DNA of 64,000 bases from Thauera aromatica_A (GTDB lineage Bacteria; Pseudomonadota; Gammaproteobacteria; Burkholderiales; Rhodocyclaceae), in NCBI RefSeq assembly GCF_023093595.1, contig NZ_JALLIK010000099.1:27144-91143 (forward strand), read 5' to 3'. Below are positions 41,403-50,763 of the stretch, piece after piece. How positions within the stretch are numbered: position 1 is the stretch's first letter; every line of letters starts with the position of its first letter. The translations under genes and the position numbers were made by a program. The notes under the pieces were generated by a model. It had not been told where the DNA came from and ran no database searches. It worked only from the letters and a program-made list of their open reading frames with translations.

Positions 41403-43196
41403 ATGTCCACAACCGGCGCGGAAACCAAAACCGCATCCAGCCTCAAGATCTACCTCCGCCTGCTGGGCTATGTGCGGCCCTACATCGGCACCTTCGCCGT
41501 CAGCATTCTGGGCTTCATCGTTTTCGCCTCGTCGCAGCCGATGCTGGCCGCGGTGATGAAGTATTTCGTCGACGGCCTCACCGACCCGGCGGCGGCGCTG
41601 GACGTGGGCGTGGCGCTGGTCGATGGGGTGGCATTGATGAAGGCGGTGCCGCTGATGATCGTGCTGATCGCGCTGTGGCAGGGGCTGGGGTCCTATCTCG
41701 GCAACTACTTCCTGGCCAGGGTGTCGCTGGGCCTGGTGCACGATCTGCGCGTGCGCCTGTTCGACAGCCTGCTCCGGCTGCCCAACCGCTACTACGACGC
41801 GCACAACACCGGCCACCTGATCTCGCGCATCACCTTCAACGTGACCATGGTGACGGGGGCGGCGACCGACGCGATCAAGATCGTGTTCCGCGAGGGGCTG
41901 ACGGCGATCTTCCTCGTCATCTACCTGCTGTGGATGAACGCGAAGCTTACGCTGGTGATGGTGGCGGTGCTGCCGGTGATCGGCGTGCTGGTGAATATCG
42001 CCAGCCGCAAGTTCCGCAAGCAGGCGAAGAAGATCCAGGTCGCGATGGGCGACGTCACCCATGTGGCCTCGGAAACCATCCAGGGCTATCGGGTGGTGCG
42101 CAGCTTCGGCGGTGAAGCCTACGAGTCGGGACGCTTCGCCGCGGCGAGCGCGAACAACACCCGCAAGCAGCTGCGGATGGTGCGGACCAACGCGATCTTC
42201 ACCCCGAGCCTGCAGCTGGTGACCTACGCGGCGATGGCGGTGGTGCTGTTCCTGGTGCTGCTGCTGCGCGGCGACTCGAGCGCCGGCGATCTCGTCGCCT
42301 ACATTACCGCGGCCGGCCTGCTGCCCAAGCCGATCCGCCAGCTCTCCGAAGTGAGCTCGACGATCCAGCGCGGCGTGGCGGGAGCGGAGAGCATTTTCGA
42401 ACAGCTCGATGAGACGCCGGAAGTCGACGACGGCACCGTCGAGCGCGAGCGGGTCGAGGGGCGGATCGAGGTCCGCGGGCTGGCCTTCCGCTACCCGGGT
42501 GCGGAGCGTCCCGTGCTGCACGACATCGCCTTCGACGTCGCGCCCGGGCAGATGGTGGCGCTGGTGGGGCGCTCGGGCAGCGGAAAAACCACGCTGGCGA
42601 ACCTGATCCCGCGTTTCTACCACTACGAGGACGGCCACATCCTGATCGACGGGGTCGAGGCGCGCGCCTACCGCCTGCGCAACCTGCGCCGCCACATCGC
42701 GCTCGTGACCCAGCAGGTCACCCTGTTCAACGACACCGTGGCGAACAACATCGCCTATGGCGATCTGGCCGGGGCGCCGCGCGCGGCGATCGAGGCCGCG
42801 GCCGAAGCGGCCTATGCGAAGGAGTTCATCGATCGCCTGCCGCAGGGCTTCGACACCGAGATCGGCGAGAACGGCGTGACCCTCTCCGGCGGCCAGCGCC
42901 AGCGCCTGGCGATCGCCCGTGCGCTGCTCAAGGACGCACCGATCCTGATCCTCGACGAGGCCACCTCGGCACTCGACACCGAATCCGAGCGCCACATCCA
43001 GGCTGCGCTCGACCATGCCACCGCGGGGCGTACCACGCTGGTTATCGCCCACCGCCTGTCGACGATCGAGAAGGCCGACCTGATCCTGATGATGGATCAG
43101 GGCAGGATCGTCGAACGTGGCACCCACGCCGGACTGCTGGCGGCGGGCGGAGCGTATGCCCGCCTGCACGCAATGCAGTTCCGCGACGAAGGCTGA
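41403..43196 (+). CDS. msbA: Lipid A export ABC transporter MsbA
   Basis: 597 residues, a half-transporter: six membrane helices (about 20-310), then the ATPase with Walker A VGRSGSGKTT, Q-loop VTQQVTLFNDTVANNIAYG, signature LSGGQRQRLAIARA, Walker B ILILDEATSALD and the His switch IAHRLSTIEKAD. It flips lipid A-core across the inner membrane. ATG 41403 gives the family N-terminus. The frame is open for 1.7 kb upstream, but that reads antisense through the preceding genes and is not coding. Confidence 0.95.
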   Translation: MSTTGAETKTASSLKIYLRLLGYVRPYIGTFAVSILGFIVFASSQPMLAAVMKYFVDGLTDPAAALDVGVALVDGVALMKAVPLMIVLIALWQGLGSYLGNYFLARVSLGLVHDLRVRLFDSLLRLPNRYYDAHNTGHLISRITFNVTMVTGAATDAIKIVFREGLTAIFLVIYLLWMNAKLTLVMVAVLPVIGVLVNIASRKFRKQAKKIQVAMGDVTHVASETIQGYRVVRSFGGEAYESGRFAAASANNTRKQLRMVRTNAIFTPSLQLVTYAAMAVVLFLVLLLRGDSSAGDLVAYITAAGLLPKPIRQLSEVSSTIQRGVAGAESIFEQLDETPEVDDGTVERERVEGRIEVRGLAFRYPGAERPVLHDIAFDVAPGQMVALVGRSGSGKTTLANLIPRFYHYEDGHILIDGVEARAYRLRNLRRHIALVTQQVTLFNDTVANNIAYGDLAGAPRAAIEAAAEAAYAKEFIDRLPQGFDTEIGENGVTLSGGQRQRLAIARALLKDAPILILDEATSALDTESERHIQAALDHATAGRTTLVIAHRLSTIEKADLILMMDQGRIVERGTHAGLLAAGGAYARLHAMQFRDEG

Positions 43197-43223
43197 GCGC
43201 GCTTCAGACCGCCGCCATGGTGG

Positions 43224-43904
43224 TCAGGGCGGGGACAGCGCAGCCAGAGCGTGCTGGTAATGATCGAGGAGATCCCGCCAGTCGGTGTCGGGCATCGGGC
43301 CGCGGTGGCGGTCGAGCTGAGCGAGGTCGTGGCGTGACGCCAGCCGCGGCAGGAGCCGGCGGCGGGCCTTTTCCAGATCGAGCAGGGCGACATCCACCGC
43401 CGCGCTGTCTTCGGTGCTACGCACGAAAATGTGCTTGGGATAGAGGCAGCCGTGCTGCCAGTGGCCGCGATGCATCCGGGCGAGCGTTTGCGCGAGCTGG
43501 CGTAACATCGCCGCCCGGGTGGCGGGGTCGTGCGGCTGGCGGTACCAGGCGTCCAGGTTCAGGTAGCCCTCGAGCGCCTCGGTGACGAGGATCGCCTGCC
43601 ACTGGCCGTCCTGATTGCGGGCGCCGCAGTAGGTCAGCGTCGGCACATGCACTTCGAGGGCGGCGAGGGCGCGCAGGGCTTCCGCCTCGCGCAGCACCGT
43701 GGGGCGGCCGAAAGGATGCCGCAGGGAACGGTGGACATGGCCCGTTTGCCGCTTCACATACAGCATCGATCCCGTTTCGCCGCGCAGCAACTGCACTCCG
43801 CTGTTGCCGCCGCGGCGGACATTCGGCGCCTCGACCCACTCGCCCCGCGTGTTCCACCAGTGGATGAAAGGTTGGGCAGGGCCGGTGCCGGCGCTTACCG
43901 GCAT
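43224..43904 (-). CDS. InaA/WaaP-family lipopolysaccharide kinase-like protein
   Basis: About 226 residues with a kinase fold: SMLYVKRQTGHVHRSLRHPF (Lys of the N-lobe), ILVTEALEGYLNLD (hinge), HRGHWQHGCLYPKHIFVR (catalytic loop, with the HxD Asp replaced by Cys) and VALLDLEKARRRL (Asp of the metal motif). InaA proteins are related to the LPS heptose kinases. The start at 43904 overlaps the upstream methyltransferase by 10 bases, so both are likely co-expressed, behind a candidate PmrA-type box. Confidence 0.83.
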   Translation of the reverse strand: MPVSAGTGPAQPFIHWWNTRGEWVEAPNVRRGGNSGVQLLRGETGSMLYVKRQTGHVHRSLRHPFGRPTVLREAEALRALAALEVHVPTLTYCGARNQDGQWQAILVTEALEGYLNLDAWYRQPHDPATRAAMLRQLAQTLARMHRGHWQHGCLYPKHIFVRSTEDSAAVDVALLDLEKARRRLLPRLASRHDLAQLDRHRGPMPDTDWRDLLDHYQHALAALSPP

Positions 43905-44599
43905 GACGGCGCCGCCTTGCGCAAGACATAGACCCGCCACATCGCATAGCCGGGCAGGAAATCGTGCCGGCCGACGATGCCGAAACCGGCACGGACGAAT
44001 TCATCCTCGATCACGCTGCGGGAGACGACGAAGCGGTTGGCATTGCTGCCGGTTTTGCCCGCCGCGGCGCGGCGCCGTTCGAGGCGGGCACGCTTCCAGG
44101 CCTTGTAGTTGCCATCGACCCAGAGCGAGAGGATCACAGTGTCGCGGCTGACCCGGTGGAACTCCTTCAGCATGGTCAGGCGGTGTGCGCTGTCGCTGAT
44201 GTGATGCAGCAGGCGCATGCAGAAGATGCAGTCGACGGCGCCGTCGGGGAGGTCGATGGCGAAGGCCGAGGTGCGAAAGGCCTGCACGCGGCGGACGATG
44301 TCGGCCGGCTGGTTGGCGAGCGCCGTTTCCAGCATCGATTCGGAGTTGTCGGCGGCAAGGATTTCGCGATCCGGACGCTCGGCCAGCAGCGGCCAGAAGC
44401 GGCCGGCGCCGCAGGGCAGATCGAGCACCCGCTGCGGATCGCCGGCCTGGGCGAGCGCGCGGCGCGCGAGCTGGATGTCGCGCAGGTGGGAGAGACGCCG
44501 GGCGAGGCCGTCCTGGTGCTTGGCAAGATACTGGGTCGCGTGGGCGCGGTCGTATTTATGCGAGAACGCCAGGTCGACCGGTGCTTGCTTCATCGGCAT
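43895..44599 (-). CDS. Class I SAM-dependent methyltransferase
   Basis: About 234 residues. The SAM-binding motif is RVLDLPCGAGRFWPLLAE with ILAADNSESMLETA, then VDCIFCMRLLHHISDSAHR and LKEFHRVSRDTVILSLWVD. The start at 44599 has GGAGAGG upstream. The substrate is unknown; pairing with an LPS-kinase-like gene suggests a cell-envelope target. Confidence 0.85.
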   Translation of the reverse strand: MPMKQAPVDLAFSHKYDRAHATQYLAKHQDGLARRLSHLRDIQLARRALAQAGDPQRVLDLPCGAGRFWPLLAERPDREILAADNSESMLETALANQPADIVRRVQAFRTSAFAIDLPDGAVDCIFCMRLLHHISDSAHRLTMLKEFHRVSRDTVILSLWVDGNYKAWKRARLERRRAAAGKTGSNANRFVVSRSVIEDEFVRAGFGIVGRHDFLPGYAMWRVYVLRKAAPSCR

Positions 44600-44666
44600 T
44601 CGTTGTTCCTCTCCATGTCGGGGTGGGCGTGATCGGATTCGGTCCGGACCAGCATGTACGTCCGGG

Positions 44667-44683
44667 TTTAAGAAAAGCTTAAC
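44667..44683. promoter_or_regulatory. Candidate PmrA-type box upstream of the methyltransferase/InaA pair
   Basis: TTTAAG-AAAAG-CTTAAC fits YTTAAK-N5-YTTAAK at all but the last base: two TTAA cores at 44668 and 44679 with an 11-base period. It lies about 70 bases upstream of the methyltransferase start, in an AT-rich patch. A PmrAB-like two-component system is encoded 5 kb away. The pattern also forms a palindrome (TTAAG/CTTAA), so a different factor is possible. Confidence 0.45.
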
Positions 44684-44741
44684 AAACGGAGTGCCCGCGC
44701 GCCATGGCCTCTTTGGCCGGGCCCGAGTGCTCACGGTGTCG

Positions 44742-46832
44742 TCATCGCTCGCCAGCAGCTGGCCGGCGAGGGGCGTTGGCCGCGGCCGTCGCGTGCGCCG
44801 TGGTGACTCCGGCAGTGTTTTCGAGCAGGCTGCGGGTTGCCGCGTGCAGGAAGGCTTCCAGCCGGCGTGCCATGGCCTGCTGCCGTGCGGCATCCTCGAA
44901 CGTGCCCGCTGCGGCGGTCGCGCCCACGCGGTAGCGGTAGAGCTTGCCCTGGCGGTCTTCGGACAGCACCAGCGCGGTGTCGCCTTCGAGGATGGCGACG
45001 TTCTGGCTGCTGCCGGAGGGCTTGATGACGCCGAAGCCGGCGTCACCCGCCGGCAGTGCGAGCAGGTCGCGGCCCCAGCATTGGTGGGTGGCCGCGCCGC
45101 CGAGCCGGCCCATGATCGTCGGCACGACGTCGACCTGGGTGCCGACGACGTCGCGCGTGGCGCCGAACTTCTCCTGGATGCCGGGGGCGATCAGCAGCAG
45201 CGGCACGTGGAAGCGCAGCAGGTCGATGTCGGTGAGCTGTTCCACGCCGCCGAAGCCATGGTCGCCGACGATCACGAACAGCGTGTCCTTGAACGAGGGC
45301 AGTTGCCGCGCCTGCTCGAAAAAGCGGCCCAGCGCCCAGTCCGAATAGCGCATCGCGGTCAGGTGCTGGTCGTAGGCACCGTGGCCCGTCACCGGTTCGA
45401 CCGGCAGCGGATCGGGCAGCGCATAGGGGCTGTGGTTGGAGAGCGACTGCAGCAGGGCGTAGAAGGGCTTGTCGCCGCGCTTGCGCAGTTCGGTGACGGC
45501 GCGGTCGAACATGTCCTGGTCGGAAACGCCCCAAGTCGGGTCCGAGAACACCGGGTTCACGAAATCCCTGCGGCCGATGAAGGTCGTCATGCCCTGGTTG
45601 CCGAAGAAACCGGCCTGGTTGTCCCAGGCGAAGTCGCCGTTGTAGACATAAAGGTCGTCGAAGTCGCGGGCGCCGAGCAGCTGCGGCAAGCCGGAGAATT
45701 TCTGTGCGCCCTCGGGCGTCTGCATCAGGTACTCGAAGCCGGGCAGGTTGGGAAAGCAGGACATCGTGGCGAACATGCCCTGGTGGGTGTGCGTGCCGTT
45801 CGAGAACACCCGGGTAAACAGCAGGCCTTCACGCGCCAGCCGGTCGAACTGCGGCGTGATGCCGTTGCCGTCGCCGAGGGCGCCGGCGTAACGTCCCGCG
45901 AAGCTCTCGAGCAGGATCACGACGACGTTGCGCACCGGCAGCGCGCTGGCCGCGGGCGGCACGTAGTGGCGGCGCACGGCGGCTCGATCGGCGTCGACCA
46001 GCGTGTCGTTCGGCGTCAGCAGCAGCTCGCGAACGACGCGTGTCGCCTCACTGTCGGCGATCGCGTCCAGCCAGGCGCGCTTGCGCTGGTCCGACAGCTC
46101 GTGCCGGGCGGCGTCGTACAGCGTCAGCGCCGCATTGAGGCCGAGATGGTTGGCGAACATCGAGTCGGTCGTGAACGCATCGCCCCAGCGCAGCGGTGGT
46201 CCCTGGCGCAGCGTGCCGCGCGCGGCCGCCACCGACACCACCACGCCCAGCAGCAGCGCCAGCCAGCGCCAGCCCGGACGCGCGCTGCCCCGCATCGCCT
46301 CCGTCGGGCAGGGCCGTGTGGAGTGATCGAGCCGATGGAACAGCCAGGCCAGCAGGGCGGTGGCCGCCAGCCAGGCAAACACGTAGCGCACCACCGGGAA
46401 GCCGTGCCAGACCATGCTCAGGACGGTAGCCGGATCTTCCTTGAAATACTGGAAGAACAGCTTGTTCAGGCGCTGGTGGAATTCGCGGTAGAAATCGAGC
46501 TCGATGACACCGAGCAGCAGCACCACGCTGGCGCAGGCAGTCAGCCACAGCCGGTGGGCGCCGCGGGCGGCCATCGCGTGCGTGCTTGCGAGCGACAGCA
46601 CCAGGGGCAGGCAGATGAACGTTACGACCCGCAGGTCGAAGCGCAGGCCGTTGAAAAAGGCCTCGGCCAGGATGGCAGGCGCGATGCCGTCGATCAGTTC
46701 CCGGTTGTGCACCAGCAGCGCCAGGCGCAGCAGGAAGAACATCAACAGCAGCATGGCGGCACTGCCGAGGAGGAAGCCGAAGTGGGCGCGCAGGCTGATC
46801 GGTGCGGCCGTGTGCAGGGTGGGGCGGTTCAT
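44742..46832 (-). CDS. LtaS-like membrane sulfatase/phosphoglycerol or phosphoethanolamine transferase
   Basis: About 696 residues. Five N-terminal helices are followed by a periplasmic alkaline-phosphatase-fold domain: NVVVILLESFAGRYAG (metal Glu), FSNGTHTHQGMFATMSCFP (region of the Thr nucleophile) and LFVIVGDHGFGG (metal Asp-His). The architecture is that of lipoteichoic acid synthase and proteobacterial relatives that decorate membrane lipids or glycans. The start at 46832 overlaps the PAP2 gene stop (ATGA); the frame's upstream opening runs through that gene. Confidence 0.9.
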   Translation of the reverse strand: MNRPTLHTAAPISLRAHFGFLLGSAAMLLLMFFLLRLALLVHNRELIDGIAPAILAEAFFNGLRFDLRVVTFICLPLVLSLASTHAMAARGAHRLWLTACASVVLLLGVIELDFYREFHQRLNKLFFQYFKEDPATVLSMVWHGFPVVRYVFAWLAATALLAWLFHRLDHSTRPCPTEAMRGSARPGWRWLALLLGVVVSVAAARGTLRQGPPLRWGDAFTTDSMFANHLGLNAALTLYDAARHELSDQRKRAWLDAIADSEATRVVRELLLTPNDTLVDADRAAVRRHYVPPAASALPVRNVVVILLESFAGRYAGALGDGNGITPQFDRLAREGLLFTRVFSNGTHTHQGMFATMSCFPNLPGFEYLMQTPEGAQKFSGLPQLLGARDFDDLYVYNGDFAWDNQAGFFGNQGMTTFIGRRDFVNPVFSDPTWGVSDQDMFDRAVTELRKRGDKPFYALLQSLSNHSPYALPDPLPVEPVTGHGAYDQHLTAMRYSDWALGRFFEQARQLPSFKDTLFVIVGDHGFGGVEQLTDIDLLRFHVPLLLIAPGIQEKFGATRDVVGTQVDVVPTIMGRLGGAATHQCWGRDLLALPAGDAGFGVIKPSGSSQNVAILEGDTALVLSEDRQGKLYRYRVGATAAAGTFEDAARQQAMARRLEAFLHAATRSLLENTAGVTTAHATAAANAPRRPAAGER

Positions 46833-47584
46833 GGGTAGGCCGTAGTCGGGGGCGTGTAAAGACGGATGTCGGCGCGGACAACGACGGCGAGGGTGGTGCT
46901 CAGCATCCACGCCAGCCACAACGTCCACAGCGTGTGGGACAGGAAGTGCGCCCCCTGCAGCATGCGTGCCGTGCCGAGGATCCCTCCCGCGAGCAGCGCG
47001 GCCAGGAGCGCACGGCGTACTGCATGTCGCCCGACCGGTCTGAGCGCCACGGCCCAGACGATCCACAGGAAACCCGTGGATGCATGGCCAGCCGGGAAGC
47101 ACTGACCGGCCTTGATGCCCCGGGGGGCGGCCTCGAACAGGTGGAGGTAGGGCGCATAGCCGCCGAAATCGATGGTGTCCCACGGGCAGTAACGCGCCGT
47201 CATCAGCTTCACGGCCGAGGTCGCGGCCGGAATCGCCACCATGCCAATCGCCGCGAGCAGGGCATTGCGCGGCGGCAGCCAGCTCAGCCGGCCCTTCCAG
47301 CCCTGCCAGCACAGCCAGAGGCTCGCCGCCACCAGGACATAGGTGGCCTGCTTGGCCGCCCTGTGCATCACGGCCTCGAGAAACCATGCCCGCCGCAACG
47401 GGAAGACCCCGAGTTCCGGGTCGAAGAAGATCCGCGCAAGCCGGCGGTCGAGGTCGCTGCCTTCGAATGCCCAGAACAACAGCAGTGCGCTCAGTGCGAG
47501 GAGCGCGTACTGCGACAGCAGCCATCTGCGCGTTGAATCGAATCCGGGTGCGGACATGGCGGCGGTGAGCTCTTTCGTCGGCAT
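46829..47584 (-). CDS. PAP2-family membrane phosphatase
   Basis: 251 residues, about six helices. The three PAP2 motifs are KLMTARYCPW (KxxxxR), FPAGHAST (PSGH-like) and RMLQGAHFLSHTLWT (SRxxxxxHxxxD-like). It is probably a lipid phosphatase such as those acting on undecaprenyl diphosphate or lipid A, in a run with phosphoethanolamine-transferase-like genes. It follows the EptA gene by 4 bases and overlaps the sulfatase gene. Confidence 0.9.
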   Translation of the reverse strand: MPTKELTAAMSAPGFDSTRRWLLSQYALLALSALLLFWAFEGSDLDRRLARIFFDPELGVFPLRRAWFLEAVMHRAAKQATYVLVAASLWLCWQGWKGRLSWLPPRNALLAAIGMVAIPAATSAVKLMTARYCPWDTIDFGGYAPYLHLFEAAPRGIKAGQCFPAGHASTGFLWIVWAVALRPVGRHAVRRALLAALLAGGILGTARMLQGAHFLSHTLWTLWLAWMLSTTLAVVVRADIRLYTPPTTAYP

Positions 47585-47588
47585 GCCG

Positions 47589-49337
47589 TCAGCTCCGGCA
47601 GGGGGCGGTTAGATCCAGCGTCTGGTCACGCACCGAGGTGTTCACGTCGAGCAGGCCGAGGACGGTGTGAAAGAGGTTGTCGTGCGAGATCGGTCTCGCG
47701 GCCTGTGTGCGCAGGCAGGCCGGGTCGAGCCGGTTGCGGGCGGCGAAGCCGGGCGACAGCCACATCACCATCGGCACGCGGGTCTGTTCCGCGGGGGCGA
47801 TCGAGTACGGCAGGCCGTGCAGGTAGAGGCCCTTCTCGCCGAGCGACTCGCCGTGATCGGAGACGTAGAGCAGCGCGGTGTCGTAGCGCGGGACCAGCTC
47901 CTGCAGCAGGTCGATGCCGCCCGCGAGTAGATGATCGGTGTACAGCAGGGCGTTGTCGTAGCTGTTGCTGACCTGTTCGCGGCTGCATTGCGACAGGTCC
48001 TCGTCGTCGCAGGTGGGCGTGAAGCGGCGGAAGGCGTCCGGGTAGCGGCGGAAGTAGGCGGGACCGTGGTTGCCGAGCTGATGCAGGACCAGCACGAGGT
48101 TGCCGTCGGCATCGTGCAGGAGGCCGCGGCTGCTTTCGAGCAGGGCTGCATCGAGGCAGCGCTCGCCCTGGCACAGCTCCGGCAGGCTGGCCGGCTCCGG
48201 ACGCATGCTCTCCACGCCTGCGCACACGCCCTTGCAGCCCGACTGGTTGTCGTTCCATACCACCCGCAGGCCGGCGTGCCGCAGGGTGTCGAGCAGGGAT
48301 TCGCTGCCGCGGATGGCGTCCTCGTCGTAGTGGCGCCGTCCCTGCACCGAGAACATGCAGGGCACCGACACCTCGGTGTTGGTGCCGCAGCTGGTCACCT
48401 CCGGGAAATTGACGACCTGGCGCCCGGCAAGCTCGGGCGTGGTGTCGTGGACCGGCGATTGCTCCGCCCCGTGGTTCAGCCCCCAGTTGGCCGCGCGTGC
48501 GGTCTCGCCGACCACGATCACGAACAGGACCGGCTTTTTCGCCGCGGCCCAACTCGCCCCCAGGCGGGCATCCGCGCCGACCGGCCGGCGCGGCAGGCTG
48601 GCCGCGTGCGCGTCCCGGGTCAGCACGCGTGCAAGCGACCAGAGCGGAGCGGCCGGCGTGATCAGGTAGCGCAGTTCCTTGTGGTTGCGCATCTCCCCCG
48701 AGAAATCCTTGAACACACTACCGAGCGCGCCTGCGGTCACGATCAGTGCGAGCACGACGGACGCGCTGCGGATCGCCAGCGCTCGCCGCAGTGGACGCTG
48801 GCGCAGACGGGCGCGCTGCAGGATGAAGAGCGCTGGCAGAGCCAGCGCGGCGACCTGCAGGAAGAAACCGGCTGTGAGCAGTTCGCGCGCTTCGGCGACA
48901 TCGGTGCGCAGCACGTTGCGCAGCATGCTCGGGTCGAAATACACCCCGAAGTGGTCGGCGTAGTAGCGCGCGACGGCGGCCATGAGGATCAGTGCGCCCA
49001 GCAGCGGCTTCGTCGTCCAGCGGTTGAGCAGGGGCGCGAGGAGCAGGAAGTTCAGCGCCGTCAGGGCCACCCCGACCGCGAGAGCGTAGGCAGGGGCTTC
49101 GCCGCCGCTGCCGTGGCTCGCCAGCAAGGCGTGCCAGAAAGGCCTGTTGCAGGCGAGCGAGAAGTACAGGCTGATACCGAGCAGCAGGCCTTCGATGGAA
49201 ACTTCGGGGCGCCAGCGCGTTGCGGCCGTCCAGACGGATGAGAGTGCGGAAACGCCGCGCGCGCGAGTCTTCGCGCCGGTCGGAGTGCCGCTGGGTGCGG
49301 TGAGGGAGTAAGCGAGGGGCTGACGCCGTTCGGGCAT
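47589..49337 (-). CDS. eptA: Lipid A phosphoethanolamine transferase, EptA/PmrC type
   Basis: 582 residues. Five membrane helices (to about 215) are followed by the periplasmic catalytic domain: LFVIVVGETARAANWGLNHG (metal Glu), VTSCGTNTEVSVPCMFS (Thr nucleophile), VLHQLGNHGPAYFRRYP and YVSDHGESLGEKGLYLHGLPY (metal Asp/His). Several Cys form the disulfides usual in EptA/MCR enzymes. Adding phosphoethanolamine to lipid A lowers polymyxin binding. The 5' flank contains four GTGA repeats spaced 11 bases, next to a two-component system, so control by that system is likely. Confidence 0.95.
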   Translation of the reverse strand: MPERRQPLAYSLTAPSGTPTGAKTRARGVSALSSVWTAATRWRPEVSIEGLLLGISLYFSLACNRPFWHALLASHGSGGEAPAYALAVGVALTALNFLLLAPLLNRWTTKPLLGALILMAAVARYYADHFGVYFDPSMLRNVLRTDVAEARELLTAGFFLQVAALALPALFILQRARLRQRPLRRALAIRSASVVLALIVTAGALGSVFKDFSGEMRNHKELRYLITPAAPLWSLARVLTRDAHAASLPRRPVGADARLGASWAAAKKPVLFVIVVGETARAANWGLNHGAEQSPVHDTTPELAGRQVVNFPEVTSCGTNTEVSVPCMFSVQGRRHYDEDAIRGSESLLDTLRHAGLRVVWNDNQSGCKGVCAGVESMRPEPASLPELCQGERCLDAALLESSRGLLHDADGNLVLVLHQLGNHGPAYFRRYPDAFRRFTPTCDDEDLSQCSREQVSNSYDNALLYTDHLLAGGIDLLQELVPRYDTALLYVSDHGESLGEKGLYLHGLPYSIAPAEQTRVPMVMWLSPGFAARNRLDPACLRTQAARPISHDNLFHTVLGLLDVNTSVRDQTLDLTAPCRS

Positions 49338-49383
49338 GGTCGCGCGGAGCCGGAGAGGATCCGCGCAATCTACGGAGGTGCCC

Positions 49384-49420
49384 GTGAGGAAAGCGTGATG
49401 CGGGTGTGAGGAAAGTGTGA
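49384..49420. repeat. Four GTGA repeats at exact 11-base spacing in front of eptA
   Basis: GTGA begins at 49384, 49395, 49406 and 49417. Units 1 and 3 share GTGAGGAAAG exactly; units 2 and 4 keep GTG(A). An 11-base period places half-sites on one DNA face, as in OmpR-family response regulator sites. It lies between eptA, which starts at 49337 on the minus strand, and the sensor kinase stop. Confidence 0.6.
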
Positions 49421-49443
49421 GCGCTACCCGCTTACGCCTACGC

Positions 49444-50763
49444 CTACGCCGGCCCTGCGCCGAAGTCGATCGTCAGGCAGGCGCCGCCGTCGGGCCGGTT
49501 CGCGGCGTGGACGGTCCAGCCGCAGGCCGTGCAGATGTGCCGGACCAGCGCCAGGCCGAGGCCGTGCCCCGGTTTGCTCCCGCCGCGCCGGAAGCGCTCG
49601 AAGCAGCGCATCGGATCTTCCGTCCCGAAGCCCGCGCCGCGGTCGAGCACCTCGAGCCGGCGCCCTTCCTGCACCACCTCGATCGCGTGCCCTTCGCCGT
49701 GGCGGAGTGCGTTCTCCAGCAGGTTGTGCAGCACCAGCGCCAGCAGGTTGGGGTCGGTTGCGACTTCGGCCTGGGGGTCGATGCGGATCGTCAGTGCCTC
49801 GGCCCCGGCGGGGTGCAGGCGGCTCCATGCGCTGCGTACCGCCGCCCCCAGGTTGACCGGCTCGACGACTTGCGGCCGGGCTTCACGGGCGAGCAGCAGC
49901 AGGCTGTGGGCGAGCGTGGTCGTGCGGTCGGTGGTGGCGATGATGCGCTCGGCACGGCGACGGGCCTTGTCGGACAGAGAGCTGTCGGTGAGCAGCATTT
50001 CGGCGTCGCTGCGGATACCGGCCAGGGGGGTGCGCAGCTCGTGCGACAGATTGGCGCTGAAGTCGCGCTCGCGTGCGAGCACGGCCGCCTGCCGGGCCTC
50101 GGCCCGGTCCAGGGCGCGTGCCACGGCAAGGAGTTCGGCGTCGAGACTTTCTTCGGCGAAGGGGGTGCCGTCGCGCTCGCCCTCGACGCGTTCGGCGAGC
50201 GTCTCCAGGCCGCGCGTCATCCGGCCGGCGATTGCGTAGACGAGAATGAAGGACAGGGCGACCAGCATCAGGTCGCCGATCACGACTGCGGTGATCACCG
50301 CAGACTCGCGCGCGCGATGCTCCGACTCGTCATAGACGAGGACGTAGCGCTGGCCGTCGGCCCCGCGGACGGCGACGTGCAGTTCGCGCCCGGAGGACCA
50401 GTCCTCGTGATTGCCGAGCGGAAGTCCGGCCAGTTCCGGGCTCAGCCCTTGCGGCAGTTCCGCCCCCGGCGTGAAACGGTAGAGGGTCATATCCGGCGTC
50501 TGCGGCCCGATCAGGATGCCGAGCTGGCGGCTGTGCTCGATGCTGTACTGCAGTTGCTCGTCGAGCGTGCCGTCGATGAACTCTTCTTCCATCTCCTCGT
50601 AGAGCCCCACCAGGGCGAGCGACTGCGCGACGATGAGGACGACCAGCATGGCCGTGACCGACACCGCGATCCGGATGCGCATCCCGCCCGACAGCCAGCG
50701 CCGTCCGCTGCGGTGTGCGGCGCTCTCAGCGGGTGACGAGCTTGTAGCCGAGGCCATGGACAT
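49444..50763 (-). CDS. Two-component sensor histidine kinase (PmrB/QseC-like)
   Basis: Up to 439 residues. Two membrane helices (about 30-52 and 158-178) flank a periplasmic sensor of about 105 residues. HAMP follows, then the phosphoacceptor box FSANLSHELRTPLAGI, N-box LLENALRHGEGHAI and G-boxes DRGAGFG and GHGLGLALVRHI. The first start overlaps the response regulator by 38 bases; ATG 50682 just before the first helix is also possible. The pair is flanked by eptA and a metal efflux gene. Confidence 0.92.
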   Translation of the reverse strand: MSMASATSSSPAESAAHRSGRRWLSGGMRIRIAVSVTAMLVVLIVAQSLALVGLYEEMEEEFIDGTLDEQLQYSIEHSRQLGILIGPQTPDMTLYRFTPGAELPQGLSPELAGLPLGNHEDWSSGRELHVAVRGADGQRYVLVYDESEHRARESAVITAVVIGDLMLVALSFILVYAIAGRMTRGLETLAERVEGERDGTPFAEESLDAELLAVARALDRAEARQAAVLARERDFSANLSHELRTPLAGIRSDAEMLLTDSSLSDKARRRAERIIATTDRTTTLAHSLLLLAREARPQVVEPVNLGAAVRSAWSRLHPAGAEALTIRIDPQAEVATDPNLLALVLHNLLENALRHGEGHAIEVVQEGRRLEVLDRGAGFGTEDPMRCFERFRRGGSKPGHGLGLALVRHICTACGWTVHAANRPDGGACLTIDFGAGPA

